The notes under the pieces were generated by a model. The model did not search any database. It saw only the letters and a program-made list of their open reading frames with translations, and was not told the DNA's origin. A stretch of 64,000 nt of DNA from Chlorophyllum brunneum (taxonomy: Eukaryota > Basidiomycota > Agaricomycetes > Agaricales > Agaricaceae), in the NCBI GenBank assembly GCA_963576785.1, contig OY756139.1, positions 310,001-374,000 on the forward strand. Direction: 5' to 3'. Within the stretch, counting starts at the first letter, position 1. Each line of letters starts with the position of its first letter. Positions 11,511 through 22,687 of this stretch are shown one piece after another. Both the position numbers and the translations under genes were made by a program.

Positions 11511-13367
11511 CTAGAATAATCCAATCATTTGCGCCTTTTTTATTTTGGAAAAAAAATCAAACGTACATCTCTTGATATGGCAATTCAATAGCTTTCGCAA
11601 CTGCACCTTCTGCAGGTGCTGTGGTACTGTAAGAACCCAGTGCATCAGAACGTCAATAAACCCTTTTCCGAGTCTGTTGAACCCTTCGCACCGGTGGCAA
11701 TCTGGCCTGAACACATGTACACCACAAAGTTCTGATTCCAGACGTTTGATAACTTCCAGAAAGACGTAATCCGAGTTAACTATTCTTCCAACGATGACGA
11801 CATGCTATGAAGTCGTCGCACATGGTGACGATGTGGTAGAACCTCTCTCGGAAGAGCTATACTTACGGTAATTGGTTTTGATGCGATGCGGCATTGGTAT
11901 ATAATACCGCCTACGATGGAGTTGATAAGGGGCTGAAAAAAGCCGGCAATGTATGTCCTTTACAGTACTTTTAAGTAAAAGTCTACACTATAGACAGCCC
12001 AAAAATACGCACCCTTGTAGGTGGAGCTTGCCGGCTACTATCCCAAATCCTACATCAGTGTCCCTCGGGTCACCAAAACAGATATGATGTGAATCATTCG
12101 GATTAAAAAATATCAATTTGGTAAATGTGTCAAAGCGCTGCGTCATTGCAAGAATTTTCCCTCGAAACTTTGATGCTCTCAGATATTCTAACATATACGG
12201 GTCATTCAATATCCGGAACGTAACACTGAAGTACGCACTGCGGAGGTCAACTTCAAAACCCTCTGTTACAGAAGAGGATCCCGTTGATTGACCTAGGTGA
12301 TACCGTGATTCAAACGTTCAAGTGACGTTGTGGGTTCAACCTTGGCGGGGGGCTTACTTTTTGCATTCGTTATCTCTTCCAAGCATTGGAGGTTACTACC
12401 TTTGTAAACGAACGAACTGAAACTGGTAGCTGCATCGTTTACGTTGACGATGCAGATACCAGAGTCCCCTCTCTAAGAAAAAAGTTATCACCGACCTTTT
12501 TTTCTCACTTCGAAAGCCAGGAGAAAATCAGTACAGCTTACCACGATTGGGTCAGTCAATAACCTCCGTTTAATACAAAGGCTTATATATGCTTCCTCGT
12601 TTGTAAAGAAAATCACATCGGCCTTTCTTCCACCAGAAATCAGACCAGCCTTCTTGGCAGCGTTAATAAAGGTCTTTTGCAAGCTTTTCCAACCGTACGG
12701 ATGAGGAAAAATGTAAAGGATGGGGGGTGAATCCAAAGTATGGATTTTGAGATCTGGCTGAGTCTCCTGAAGGTATTTTATGGCGCAGCGATGGAGATAT
12801 CTAATGAAATCAGAGAGGACGCTTTCAAGAGTTTTATGGGGTGGTAAAGGGGGGACGTGAAATTTGTTTCCTGCCGGTTCGGTTATAGTCTCGTGGGGTT
12901 GGAGGTGTAAGATAAACCTGGGATGGCGTCAATTAGTAGAGAATGCTAGGTGATATGTGGGGTACTTCGTACTGCTCTGCTTTGGCCCATCCATCGTTGA
13001 CCGCGGTGATCTCAATCCCGTCTCGTTCAGTCTCAGCGCCCACAGCACCTATTCGGCCGCGGCTGTCGTAGTAGATGACGGATGGTACTGTTGGGTTCCT
13101 ATCTGCGAATCTCTGTCCAGGGTACCTTCGGTCAGGCGTCAGATCAGATGGCGTAAGAATGAGTATTGTCATAGCGGCTTAACTTGTTGATAATCTTGAC
13201 CACTGACTCTTTTCCAGGATCGAGAATACTAAGGAGTCGAGGTCAAAGTGCGTTTTAAAATTGCAACCCTCTTCCGAATACCTGTATGATATACAACTGC
13301 GTTTGGCTCCGATACAGAAAGCTAGTAAGACCATGCGCTCTGCTCCGGTATAAGTCCCTCTGTACAT
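11511..13367 (-). CDS. HSPA12-type Hsp70-like protein with degenerate ATP motifs
   Basis: This belongs to the expanded Agaricomycete family of Hsp70/actin-fold proteins. It starts at the ATG at 13367. Splicing restores family sequence: SYSILDPGKESVVKIINK, then YPGQRFADRNPTVPSVIYYD (introns end near 13215 and 13125). Next come GWAKAEQFILHLQPHET, VPPLPPHKTLESVLSDFIRY, FPHPYGWKSLQKTF, FFTNEEAYISLCI and, nearer the C-terminus, IKFGDPRD-like and VFRPDCHRCEGF segments. The phosphate-1 loop, normally DxGTT, reads AFCIGAKRS. The phosphate-2 loop, normally DAGGGT, reads VNVNDAAT. The fold seems kept while ATP binding looks lost. The C-terminal exons below about 12400 are my least certain joins, and some decay there is possible. 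Confidence 0.7.
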
Positions 13368-13794
13368 GTTAAAGAGGTGATATACAGTAAGTGGGTTGAG
13401 GAGAGAGTAACTGGTGTTTTTGGGTGAAGGATTATCTGTACCCTATGTCGTAGGCGGCAGAAACCATAGGACAGAGAGAAGTAATATAACCCGGAAAGAC
13501 GCCGAATCGCGCAGCATGCTCAAGTTAGATATCATGATAATCTAGGACTGCCTTAATTAAGCTTCATCCTGGGAGAATAGGTGCCCAACAGAGTGCAACG
13601 AGGTACTGCGGCACAGCCCTTGAACGTTCAAGCTATCGCGACAAGGCTAGTCGTTCGCCCTGTCTTCGCCCATACTGCTGGAGGGTCCGTTCTATCTTAT
13701 CTATCGTGGTGATAGTGGTCTCCGGTATCTTTGCTTCGACGTCACGTGTGACAAATTTCCGACATCTCTGAGCCTCTGGCCCTCAACTCAAAAC
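13368..13794. promoter_or_regulatory. Shared promoter region of HSPA12-like gene and RRP46
   Basis: A 427-bp divergent intergenic region between the ATGs at 13367 (-) and 13795 (+). It contains GACGTCACGTGTGAC near 13738..13752, which holds both a CRE-like TGACGTCA-type core (GACGTCAC) and an E-box CACGTG. Their use is inference. Confidence 0.4.
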
Positions 13795-14906
13795 ATGAAC
13801 ACACGCCACAATCAGCGACAAAATGACGCCCCAAGGGCAATCACGATCTCATATGAGGGTCTTGCGAGGGTAGATGGTTCTGCGCGGTTTAGTTATGGTG
13901 AAGTAATAATTACTTTCCTGAACCCCTTCTGACTTGCGAGCACATAGGTGAAACGGCCTCCCTAGCTTCAGTTTCTGGGCCCATAGAGGTCAGACTGGCC
14001 GCAGAACAAGCCTCCCAGGCTACCTTTGAAGTCATTACCCGGCCGCTATCCAACGTAACCGCAACAGAATCCAAAATGTTTTCATCGGCCATCCGTGCCG
14101 CCCTACTCCCCTCTTTAATTTTGAACAAACATCCCCGAACACTCATACAACTTGTCATACAATCACTCAGCTCCGCACACACGCAATGGAAAGAAGGACT
14201 CATCGCGTGTATGATCAATTCCAGTTCACTGGCGCTCTTGAACACAGGATCAGTGCCGATGAGCGGGGTAACGTGCGCCGTTGCCATCGGCCATCTTCCT
14301 GGAGTTGGTTTCCTTGTTGATCCATCTGAGGAAGAATATGCCAAGATTGATGCGGGGGGATGTTTTGCTTTTATTTTTGCCGAAGGGGTCGGGAGTCGTA
14401 TAAAAAGCGTGTGGTCCAGCTGGCGGGCTCAGACGGGGACATTCGTTAAAGAAGACTTTGCTCAGGCACGGGCGCTTGCACAAGCTGCAGCAGAGAAAGT
14501 GTATAATGCTATGAAGACCAGTGTATCATGGATGGGTACCTCTGAGCCGTTCGAGCTTGCTTTCTCTGCCACTGCTAAGAGATCCGATGAAGAGGGAGAA
14601 ATGAGGGATAACGATGAAGAGAGAATGGAAATATGGTACGTTGTAGTCTTTCCGTGTTTCCACGCACCCTTCAGGCGCTATATTTACCGACGAGACAGAA
14701 CCGAATTGACATCTTCAGTCACTTATCCGTGTCCCATGATAGTCGGCTTACTTACCACGCCCGACACCATCATCGCTCGGGTCGAAGCCGCTCGCCCACA
14801 TCGGCATCGTAGTTTCTCCTTCACCCTTGTTCTTGTTTCTTACTGGAAACACCGACTGACTAATGCACCCCCGGCGAGGCTTAATGTGCGGCCAAGCTCT
14901 GTATGA
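13795..14906 (+). CDS. RRP46: Exosome complex subunit Rrp46 (RNase PH-like)
   Basis: A core-ring subunit of the RNA exosome, used in 3'-5' RNA processing and decay in nucleus and cytoplasm. Exon 1 is 13795..13897, the intron 13898..13947 (GTGAAG...CACATAG), and exon 2 starts at 13948. The protein runs ARVDGSARFSYG, then ETASLASVSGPIEVRL, then ATFEVITRPLSNVT. Next follow HPRTLIQLVIQSLSS and INSSSLALLNTGSVPMSGV, all characteristic of the RNase PH fold in Rrp46. The frame stays open to 14906 (about 353 residues), which is longer than usual. The stretch after about 14635 reads like intron or UTR (GTACGT at about 14636), so the real C-terminus is probably shorter. Confidence 0.88.
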
Positions 14907-15086
14907 TCACGTCTTACTTCCAGAAAAAGCCACAACCGCCCAGTTCATTCAAAATATCCGTTCGGGGCGTCTCTGCTTACCCCATTTTACCTAAGTAGCA
15001 TTCTGTTTCCCGACATGTGTCTTGTTTTTGGCCTAGTGCGGAATCGAATAAGCCGGTGAATATCTCAATGGGACTTGTCGCTGGCG

Positions 15087-15094
15087 TATATAAT
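15087..15094 (+). promoter_or_regulatory. TATA box of the GMC oxidoreductase gene
   Basis: TATATAAT lies 131 bases before the ATG at 15218, in an otherwise GC-balanced promoter. It is followed by a CT-rich leader. Confidence 0.5.
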
Positions 15095-15217
15095 CCAGCG
15101 CTGTTCAGGTCAATGGACTTTGTGCCTCCCCATCCCCTGTTCATTCCCTACCTTATTCCTGCTCGAATATTTTTCGTCTTATTCTGATAGCGATATCATA
15201 TTCGAGGACCGCAATAC

Positions 15218-17771
15218 ATGAGAATGTACCGAACTCTATTGAGCTTCGTTATTCAGAGCCTCTGGGTTGCTCGGGCACTGTGTGCGTATGATTATGTGGT
15301 CGTAGGTGGTGGTACTGGGTGAGTGTATCGGTCCGTTCCCCGATTGCAGTAGACTAATGAGTTCCGGATAGAGGTTTGGTCGTCGCGAGTCGTCTTTCTG
15401 AGGATCCCAATGTTAAGGTTTTGGTGATTGAGGCTGGTCCAGAGGTTGAGAATTTGCCTGAGGTTAGTCGCTTTAACCCTTGAGAATGTATAGGTTCAAT
15501 GCTCACTGTCATCTATTCTGGTACCTCAATTATTATAAAAGGTTTTTATTCCCGGAATGATCGGCGCTGGGGAATCGTTCCGGTCGCTTAATTGGGCATA
15601 CCAGACCGTCCCTCAGGAAAATATGAACGGCAGACAATTGAGTGTTGCTGCAGGGAGGGCATTGGGAGGGAGTACGATCAGTACGTTTTCTTCATTTTCT
15701 TCTACCTTGAACAAAAAATTCATTTTGTTTATATTTAGTTAATAGTATGATAGCGGTATGTCATCCATCAAATATAACGTTTGAATATGATTCTTAACAA
15801 TGATCGTAGAGCCGAGCGACGAGGATCCAATACGATGCAATGGGCACCCTCAACAATTCAACAGATTGGACCTGGGATGCCCTACTACCCTATTTCAGAC
15901 GTTCAGAAATACTCACTCCTCCGAATGACGACCAGATTGCAAACGGTGCACGATACGATCCATCCGTTCACGGTCCATCAACTCCAGAAAACCCAAACCG
16001 AGGAGCAGTCAAAATCGGTTTCCCGAATTTCTTTTTCCCACAAAGCGAACTGTTCGCGCAAACTTTGATGAACAATGATGATATAGGATTTGGTTATCAA
16101 CGTTCGGAAGATGTTGCAGATGGGAACTTGCGACGACAGGTTGGTGTTGCGTGTAACACGCTTGATGCGGAGAGTAATACGAGGTGTTCGGCTGCTTGTG
16201 GGTATATTATGCCATTCCTCGATCAACGATCGAACTTGGAGGTTATTACGAATGCAACGGTGTCGAAGGTTATGTGGGATGAGGAGAAGAGGAAAGCTGG
16301 GGCATTAATGGCGAATAGGGTTGAGTATTACGTTGACGGGGATCCTACTCCGAAGTATGCTGAAGTCAATGCCAATGCGGGAGGAGAGGTCGTACTTGCT
16401 GCTGGAACTATTGGGACGCCAAAGGTTATGGAGTTGTCTGGTGTAGGAAGTTCAAGGCGAGCTACTAGCGCTTATGTTTGTGTTGACGACTCTATCTCAT
16501 TGTGGTTTCAGCTTGTTGAAGAATTTGGACATCGACGTCGTATTGAACCTGCCAAGCGTAGGTGAAAATCTGGCCGGTATGTCTAAAAAATGAAAATTTT
16601 CAGGATCCTTCTCATTCAATGTTTGTTGGGGATTAGATCATATTCACAGTTGGGCAAGCTCGACTACCAACGCTTCGTGAGTTATCAAAACAACCACATG
16701 ATAGGCATGAGTTGAACGTTCATCCCTCCAGACTCACCAAGGACGTCCTTCGGCAAAACCAAACCTTTATGGCGGAACAACTCAACCTCTGGTATGAGAC
16801 TAAAACAGGTTTCTATTCGGCCGCCCCAAGGACCCTCGCACTCGCTGCTACCGCGGATATGTTGCCGAAAGAACGCATTGCCAACCTCATCCATGATGCC
16901 AAACGTAATATTGACAAATATGCATCGGAATTCGCGAAAGGCAATAGAGAACTCGAGAAGGGTATCAAAGCACAGCATCAGATAGTTCTACGCCTTTATG
17001 AACAGGACCAGGAAGTGCCCATCGAGCTCAATGTCGGTAAGTAAGATGGTATATCATTACCACATCTCGAACCTGACTTGATTTATTCCAGAACCCGGAT
17101 ATTCAGGACCTACGTCTCCTGAAGACCGAGGCAACCTTAACTTCACCACCGTCAGCGCGGTTCTATACAGCCCACTCGCTCGTGGTCGTACCCACATAAC
17201 CTCGACAAGTCATACTGCTCGGCCCGCAGTGGACCCAGCATACTGGGCTCATCCAGTTGATGTAGCTGTACATGTTGCTGGAGTTCAAACTGCACGAAAG
17301 ATTCTTCAGACACCGCCCTTGAAAACCATCTTCGTAGAAGAATTCGAACCTGGTGCAAAAGTTGGTGGATCCGATGAACAAGTTGAAGAATACTTGAGGA
17401 ATGTGGCTGGTAGTGATAATCATGAAGTTGGGACGATGGCCATGATGCCAAAGGCGTTGGGTGGTGTCGTCGATACTAGGTTGAAGGTTTATGGTCTTGA
17501 GAATGTTAGAGTGGCGGATGCGAGTATTGTACCAATGCCCCTTAGTACACACATGGTGAGCGAAGGTTGTCAAGATTAGTACCGAGTGTTCATACTGATA
17601 CATGGTTTCTCAGGAATCGACCATTTATATGGTAGGCGAAAAGGTAAAGTTGGATACTTCCCTCTTGCGGCAAAACTAATGGGATTTTAGGCCGCAGAAC
17701 TGATCGGACAAGACAGACAGTGGCGGCCCAGGGTTGAAGGTGACCCCGTTCAAATGGACTTTGAGATCTAA
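15218..17771 (+). CDS. GMC-family FAD oxidoreductase, secreted
   Basis: A flavin-dependent alcohol/sugar oxidase or dehydrogenase of the glucose-methanol-choline family. A hydrophobic leader (MRMYRTLLSFVIQSLWVARA) is followed at once by the FAD Rossmann motif YDYVVVGGGTGG, split by an intron at 15319..15371. Downstream are AAGRALGGSTI (GMC signature 1), TIGTPKVMELSGVG (signature 2), GENLA and the C-terminal catalytic block SDNHEVGTMAMMP...VADASIVP. About ten short introns are needed; the one at 16457..16511 appears to use a GC donor. The protein ends ...QMDFEI at the TAA at 17769..17771. As a secreted H2O2 producer it could supply lignin-degrading enzymes, but the substrate cannot be told from sequence and the gene is not adjacent to the laccase. 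Confidence 0.9.
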
Positions 17772-17948
17772 AGCAGATGAGTAGTGCATTTCGGAGGAGA
17801 GAAATGACCTCGAAGTTCTTCCATATAAAGACAGCTAACCCTAAACTAAATTATGAATGATGCATTGTTTCCGAGGCCTATGTTTTGATTTAAAGTACAT
17901 GACGACTCGTAAATAACAACGTGGCTGCTATTGCCCAGTCACCTTCAA

Positions 17949-19400
17949 CTAGTTATCACCTTCCGACTCGTCTGTTCGAAAAAAAAAGTCAGCCTGTGAA
18001 CGAATCCCCGTGATCGGTGTCATACCCTTATAGACTTGTTCGAGCGCCCCCAAACTGAACAGCCGCATTTTCTCAATATCCGTGATGTGTGTCGTAACAA
18101 TCAAAATAATAATCGCAATTGCATCTAGCGTCGAGACCACGATGAAAAAGGGTCTACTCGCGGAAATGGAAAGCTGCTGCCGTTTGGCAGTGACGGTCTG
18201 GTTAAACCAGAAGTGATTGCCATCATCTAGGACCGGGCCGCCGGTTGCGGGGTTGAATCCGCTCATAAACGCTTTTGCACCAGAGGTAATCGCATCGTTC
18301 ATATTTTGATTGATATTTGCCAATGGCAGGGGGCGAAAACCGGTGTTGGTGGAGTTTTCCAAAAAGACAAGGTTTGCTGTCCTACTCAACTGCAGTTCCA
18401 CAAATGCTGTTACTCCAAGGGCGTACAGCAAACCTCCGGAGAATAATAAGTTGGCTGTAGGTTCGGGTACGTTGCCAACAAGAGGTCCTGGAAGTATAGC
18501 AGCTGTTAGACGGCTATCGACTAAAGTGACATTGGCTTTGTAGATCTTGTAGAGCGGATCGCAGAGCAAGACGGCTATCGTCGACGTAGGTGACGGAAGA
18601 CTCCAGTCGTGGTTTTCATATCCGGCGTCATAGTTGGTCTTTGTTGAACTCTTGATACCACGAAGGTCGATAATGGAACCGTCAACAAAAAGGAAGCCGG
18701 ACAGTGAATCTCGATCCCCTGGATGTTGAATTGGGACAACGACATCTAGCAATCCTTTAGTCAGAGAATGTATACAAGTGGTCGAGGGAAAGTCACATAC
18801 CGCCTAAAAATGAACCATTAGGAACTGGCGACCAACCTTGCACAAATGGAGCCCAATCTGGGGCGACGTGCGTAGGGATCCTTATCCAATCGTACGAATG
18901 TTGTATGGAAAAGTTGGTCCACTGACAATTGTAATCGAAGGTCATGATATCACTATTGACTTGGTCCATGTCCAAATGCGGGCCAAGGGATGAGCGCCTT
19001 CTTCGTCTCCGTCTCATATCCGCACAACCGCTTTTCTATAACCTCCAGTTCAACAATCATGCTCGCCTCTCCAAGTATCCGAAGTTAGGAAAATAGAAGC
19101 CATATGACGAATTTACAACTTGGATGTCCAAAGTGTCTGTCATTGGTACTTCGTTCAGATTGATCACCCTGATGCCTAGAGGCCAAGCGCCAGGTGAAAT
19201 ATGGCTTCCGAACTTGGGTTTTGTTCAGAAGCTGAGGGAGGATAGGTCGGTAAGGGTTGGGTAGATGATTAGGGGAGCCTGACCTCGAACTTGGCCCTAG
19301 ATTCCGACCTTCGAGTGAGTAGGTGCATTAGGTTCAGTGTGTAGAAATTTTGTTATTAGTGCTTCTGAGTCTGTCAGAAACCAGCCTTTTGTGTGTTCCG
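17949..19400 (-). pseudogene. Membrane-protein paralogue 1, transmembrane part deleted
   Basis: Family not recognised. The intact C-terminal two thirds (17949..18752, then an exon to ~19017) matches paralogue 2 at 20450..22229 in order: FNYNCQWTNF-like, VVVPIQHPGDRDSLSGFLF, AVLLCDPLYKIYKANV, NINQNMNDA and a C-terminal membrane helix FFIVVSTLDAIAIIILIV. Upstream, 19020..19400 still aligns to the start of paralogue 2 (INLNEVPMTDTL and the LTRKL-type leader). About 370 bp that encode the N-terminal membrane helices of paralogue 2 are missing at about 19195, and stops follow. It could still yield a short protein from an internal ATG, but it looks like a broken gene. Confidence 0.6.
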
Positions 19401-20449
19401 GATCGCACCTCGTGGATTCGAAAGTGATTCTTCTTATGGCCTTCTTGTCGTGCTAGAGATGCATTTATCGTTCTCGATAGATTCTAGTCGGATAAGTGGT
19501 ATATCTATAGACATGAATATAGCGAGAAGTCGATACTGTGAGTGTGGGCTGAGGAAATCCGGCTTTGTTTTGTCCCGGGTCCCTGGAAGTAAAACCTCAG
19601 CGGAACAAGGGTGTCTGTTCTCGATTCCTGATTAATGGGGTGGGTGATTTAGATATGTAGAGGAGGTCTGAAGTAAGGATGCTATGTGGAGATTGTAGAC
19701 TCTAATGAAAAGGTGAACACCCTTGCGTAGTAAGTGATCACCTGGCATCGAGAACGAGAACATACATCTGACTCTTTAACGTCTTCAGATGTGCCCCGGA
19801 CCCGCTGATGGATCCATAGCACCCTTAGCATTTAACCGGGGACTTCTGTGTCAGTGGGCAATTTCGAATTCTCGTCTCATCATTATCATGATCATCAGGG
19901 AAAAGTGTAACTAAAGGGGTAAGGATATACATATCCTGAGGACCGGATGTTTGGTGGGAGCTGACTGATGGATGGTGCTCTGTGTTGACACCTCGCGCTA
20001 GATTCACACTTCCTCACTCGGAAGTGTATCGGGCTCGGTCGGTAGGCAGAATTGATATTGGTAACTAATAGATCGATAGTGGTGTTTCAACGACTAAGTC
20101 GCAATAATTTTTTCAATATTCATTGAGCTTCTTGTGGAGCTGAAGGTCCTTTGATTATGTGATTATCAGCATTATCGGATGTGTATATTTATTGCGGTCC
20201 GGACATCCCCTCATGTTGCCAAGATTGACGCTGACCCCATTCCAATCGTCTTTAAGATGATTACAGGAGGTGTGATGCGTCTCTCTTGAGAAATAGACCT
20301 CGAACTTCTTCCATATAAATACTACCTCTAACCTAGCTTGTGAATAATAATCTGATCGGACGATTGTCGTGTGCAGCACCAATCCACATTTAAAGTGTAC
20401 GGTGGTCCCAGTAAAAGCAACCCTCTAGCTATCCCCCTCCGGTTCATAT
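19401..20449. other. Intergenic region between the two membrane-protein paralogues
   Basis: About 1 kb with no recognisable exon. The segment just left of 20450 resembles the 3' flank of paralogue 1 (shared CCTCGAA(G/C)TTCTTCCATATAAA), so the tandem duplication included flanking DNA. Confidence 0.5.
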
Positions 20450-22229
20450 GCTCACGAAAAAGGTATCAGTCTGTGTGTACATTCCGGCAATCGGAATCAT
20501 ACCTTTGTAAACCTGTTCAAGCGTTTGCAAACTGAACAACCGCATCTTCTCAAAATCCGTAATATACGTCACCACAACCAAAATAGTAATCGCCACTCCG
20601 TTAAGCACAGAGAGGGCGATGAAAAAGGGTTGACTCGCGGAAATGGCAAGTTGTTGGTGTGTTGCACAGTGGCGGTCTGATTAAACCATGTGTCATTGGA
20701 CTGGGCGGAGTTGGGTGAAGTGGGATTGAATCCGCTCAAATATGCTTTTACAGCAGAGCTCAGTGCTTTGTTCATATTTTGATTGATGTTGTCCAAGGGG
20801 AGTGGACGGACCATGCTGGTATTAGTGGAGTTTGGGATAAAGACTCGCTTCGCAGCGGCACTCATATCCGCACTCTCCAGGGAAGTTGGACCAAGGGCGT
20901 ATCCTAAACTTTTAGAGAAGACTGAGTTGGCAGCAGTTTCAGCTATGTTGCCAACGTGGTTTCCGGGGAGTATAGTGGCAGTTAGGCGGCCATCGAGTAG
21001 ACTTACAAAGGCTTTGTAAATCTTATAGTGTGGATCGCAAAGCAGGACACTGATTAGTAGCCCATTTTCCGGAAGGGCGGCCCCTCTATGTTCAAACTCC
21101 GTCAAATTCGCCTTTTTCGAGCCTTTGATAGAACTAAGGTCGACGGTGTCATAGCCGGTAAAAAGGAAAGCGGACAGTGAACCCGAATCCTTTGAATACT
21201 GAAGTGGGACTACTAGATCTGGCGATCTTTAAGCGGGATGTATAGTAGAAGCGGTCCGAAGAGACCACTTACCGCTAGGTGGATTCAAAACACTCCCAAG
21301 AGGCCCAGGGGGTACCACCCCCTCTTGCAGAAATGGGGACCACCCGATAGGGGAATCTCTATCCAATCATGACCTTCCATCGCGGTTTAAAAATTTGTCC
21401 ATTGACAACTGTAGTTGAAGGCAATGATATCACTTTCATATCCGATGACATCTTTGTTCGCCTCATATCCAGGTCCGGGCCAAGGGATCAGCATATCCGC
21501 TCCCATCTTGTATCCTGGATATATTCTGCCTTCTACAACCTCCAGCTCAGTAATAATGCTCGCCTCTGCAATGATCTCGGGGGAATATAAATAGGATTGA
21601 TGTGATAGATTTACGACGGAGATGCTTAGACTTAGAGTGTTTGACAATGGCACTTCGTTCAAATTGACCACACTGATGCCTAGAGGCCCAAGTGCTATAG
21701 CGATCAGTACTAAAATGAATGCAAGTCGGTATTCGAGGGTCGGCTGTGTCCGCAGGAAGTAGAGCGCTTGAGCAAAGAACCCGCTTGTAATACGGGAGAC
21801 CACATCCGTGCGGTCGGGCTGAAGACGTCCTGTGCGATGGTATTGCGCGATACACTCCGCACTGAAGATAGAACTGATGATGTCTTTAACAAAGAGAGCG
21901 GCAAGGGAGTGCCAAATAGCTGCGATGGGAGGGGTGAATGACTTGAGTTCCGCGCTTGAAATATAGGATGGCGGGTAGACTGGAATGGGTTCAGATAGGC
22001 ATTTGTAGGCAAACAAGAGGAAGCCCAGCTCCATCACGGTGAAAAATAATAGGCGCCAGACGAAATATGACTTTTGAACTTGTACTTTGTTCAGAGGCTG
22101 AAGAAAGTAAGTGAGTAGGCAGGTATTGGTTGAATGAGAGGGAACCTTGCCTCGAATTTGGCTCTCGAAACCAATTTTCGGGTAAGTAGGTGCATCAGGG
22201 TCGAGGGATAGTGCTAAGTCAACCAGCAA
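20450..22229 (-). pseudogene. Membrane-protein paralogue 2, frameshifted
   Basis: Tandem relative of paralogue 1. It keeps an N-terminal region with several hydrophobic segments (SYFVWRLLFFTVMELGFLLF; FFAQALYFLRTQP; LAFILVLIAIALGPLG), then SVVNLNEVPLSNTL and FNYSCQWTNF. A later exon holds VLLCDPHYKIYKAFVSLL and NINQNMNKALSS. The frame breaks near 20650: ATVQHTN is read where the paralogue continues into the last membrane helix, and the continuation (HQQLAISASQPFFIAL, FEKMRLFSLQTLEQVYKG) is in another frame. The DWI-IP segment near 21300..21370 is also split between frames. Function unknown. Confidence 0.6.
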
Positions 22230-22687
22230 AGCAGGCTTTTGTATGCTGTAGACCGCATGCGATGTATCCGGAACGAATTCTTCTGATATTCGTTGATTAT
22301 CTTGTCATTCTGGAAACCGATGTATCCTTATGATATATGTGTAGTATGCAGAATGTGCAAGTGGTAACCATCGATCGTAGGACTATTAGAGGAACAGTAT
22401 GTGTACGCTTATTTATTCTCTCATGTCACCGAGGTAAGGTCTACTGTGATCCAGACCTCCAACACGTCTCCTTTCGACTCCCATCCTCCTCTGTATCGCG
22501 GAAAGTGCGTCTCGCTGTTGTTTGAGTAAATTTAGGAAAAATCCCGTTCGGGTCATCACACAGACAGCCTTCGCCATCTGAAATATGACGTCCGGATGCG
22601 GAACACACTTGCAGGGCTCCCATTGGCTGGGAGGATCAAACCGAAAGGCTTTGGCCTCGGACCATCTTACTCTACGTCTTCCACCTC

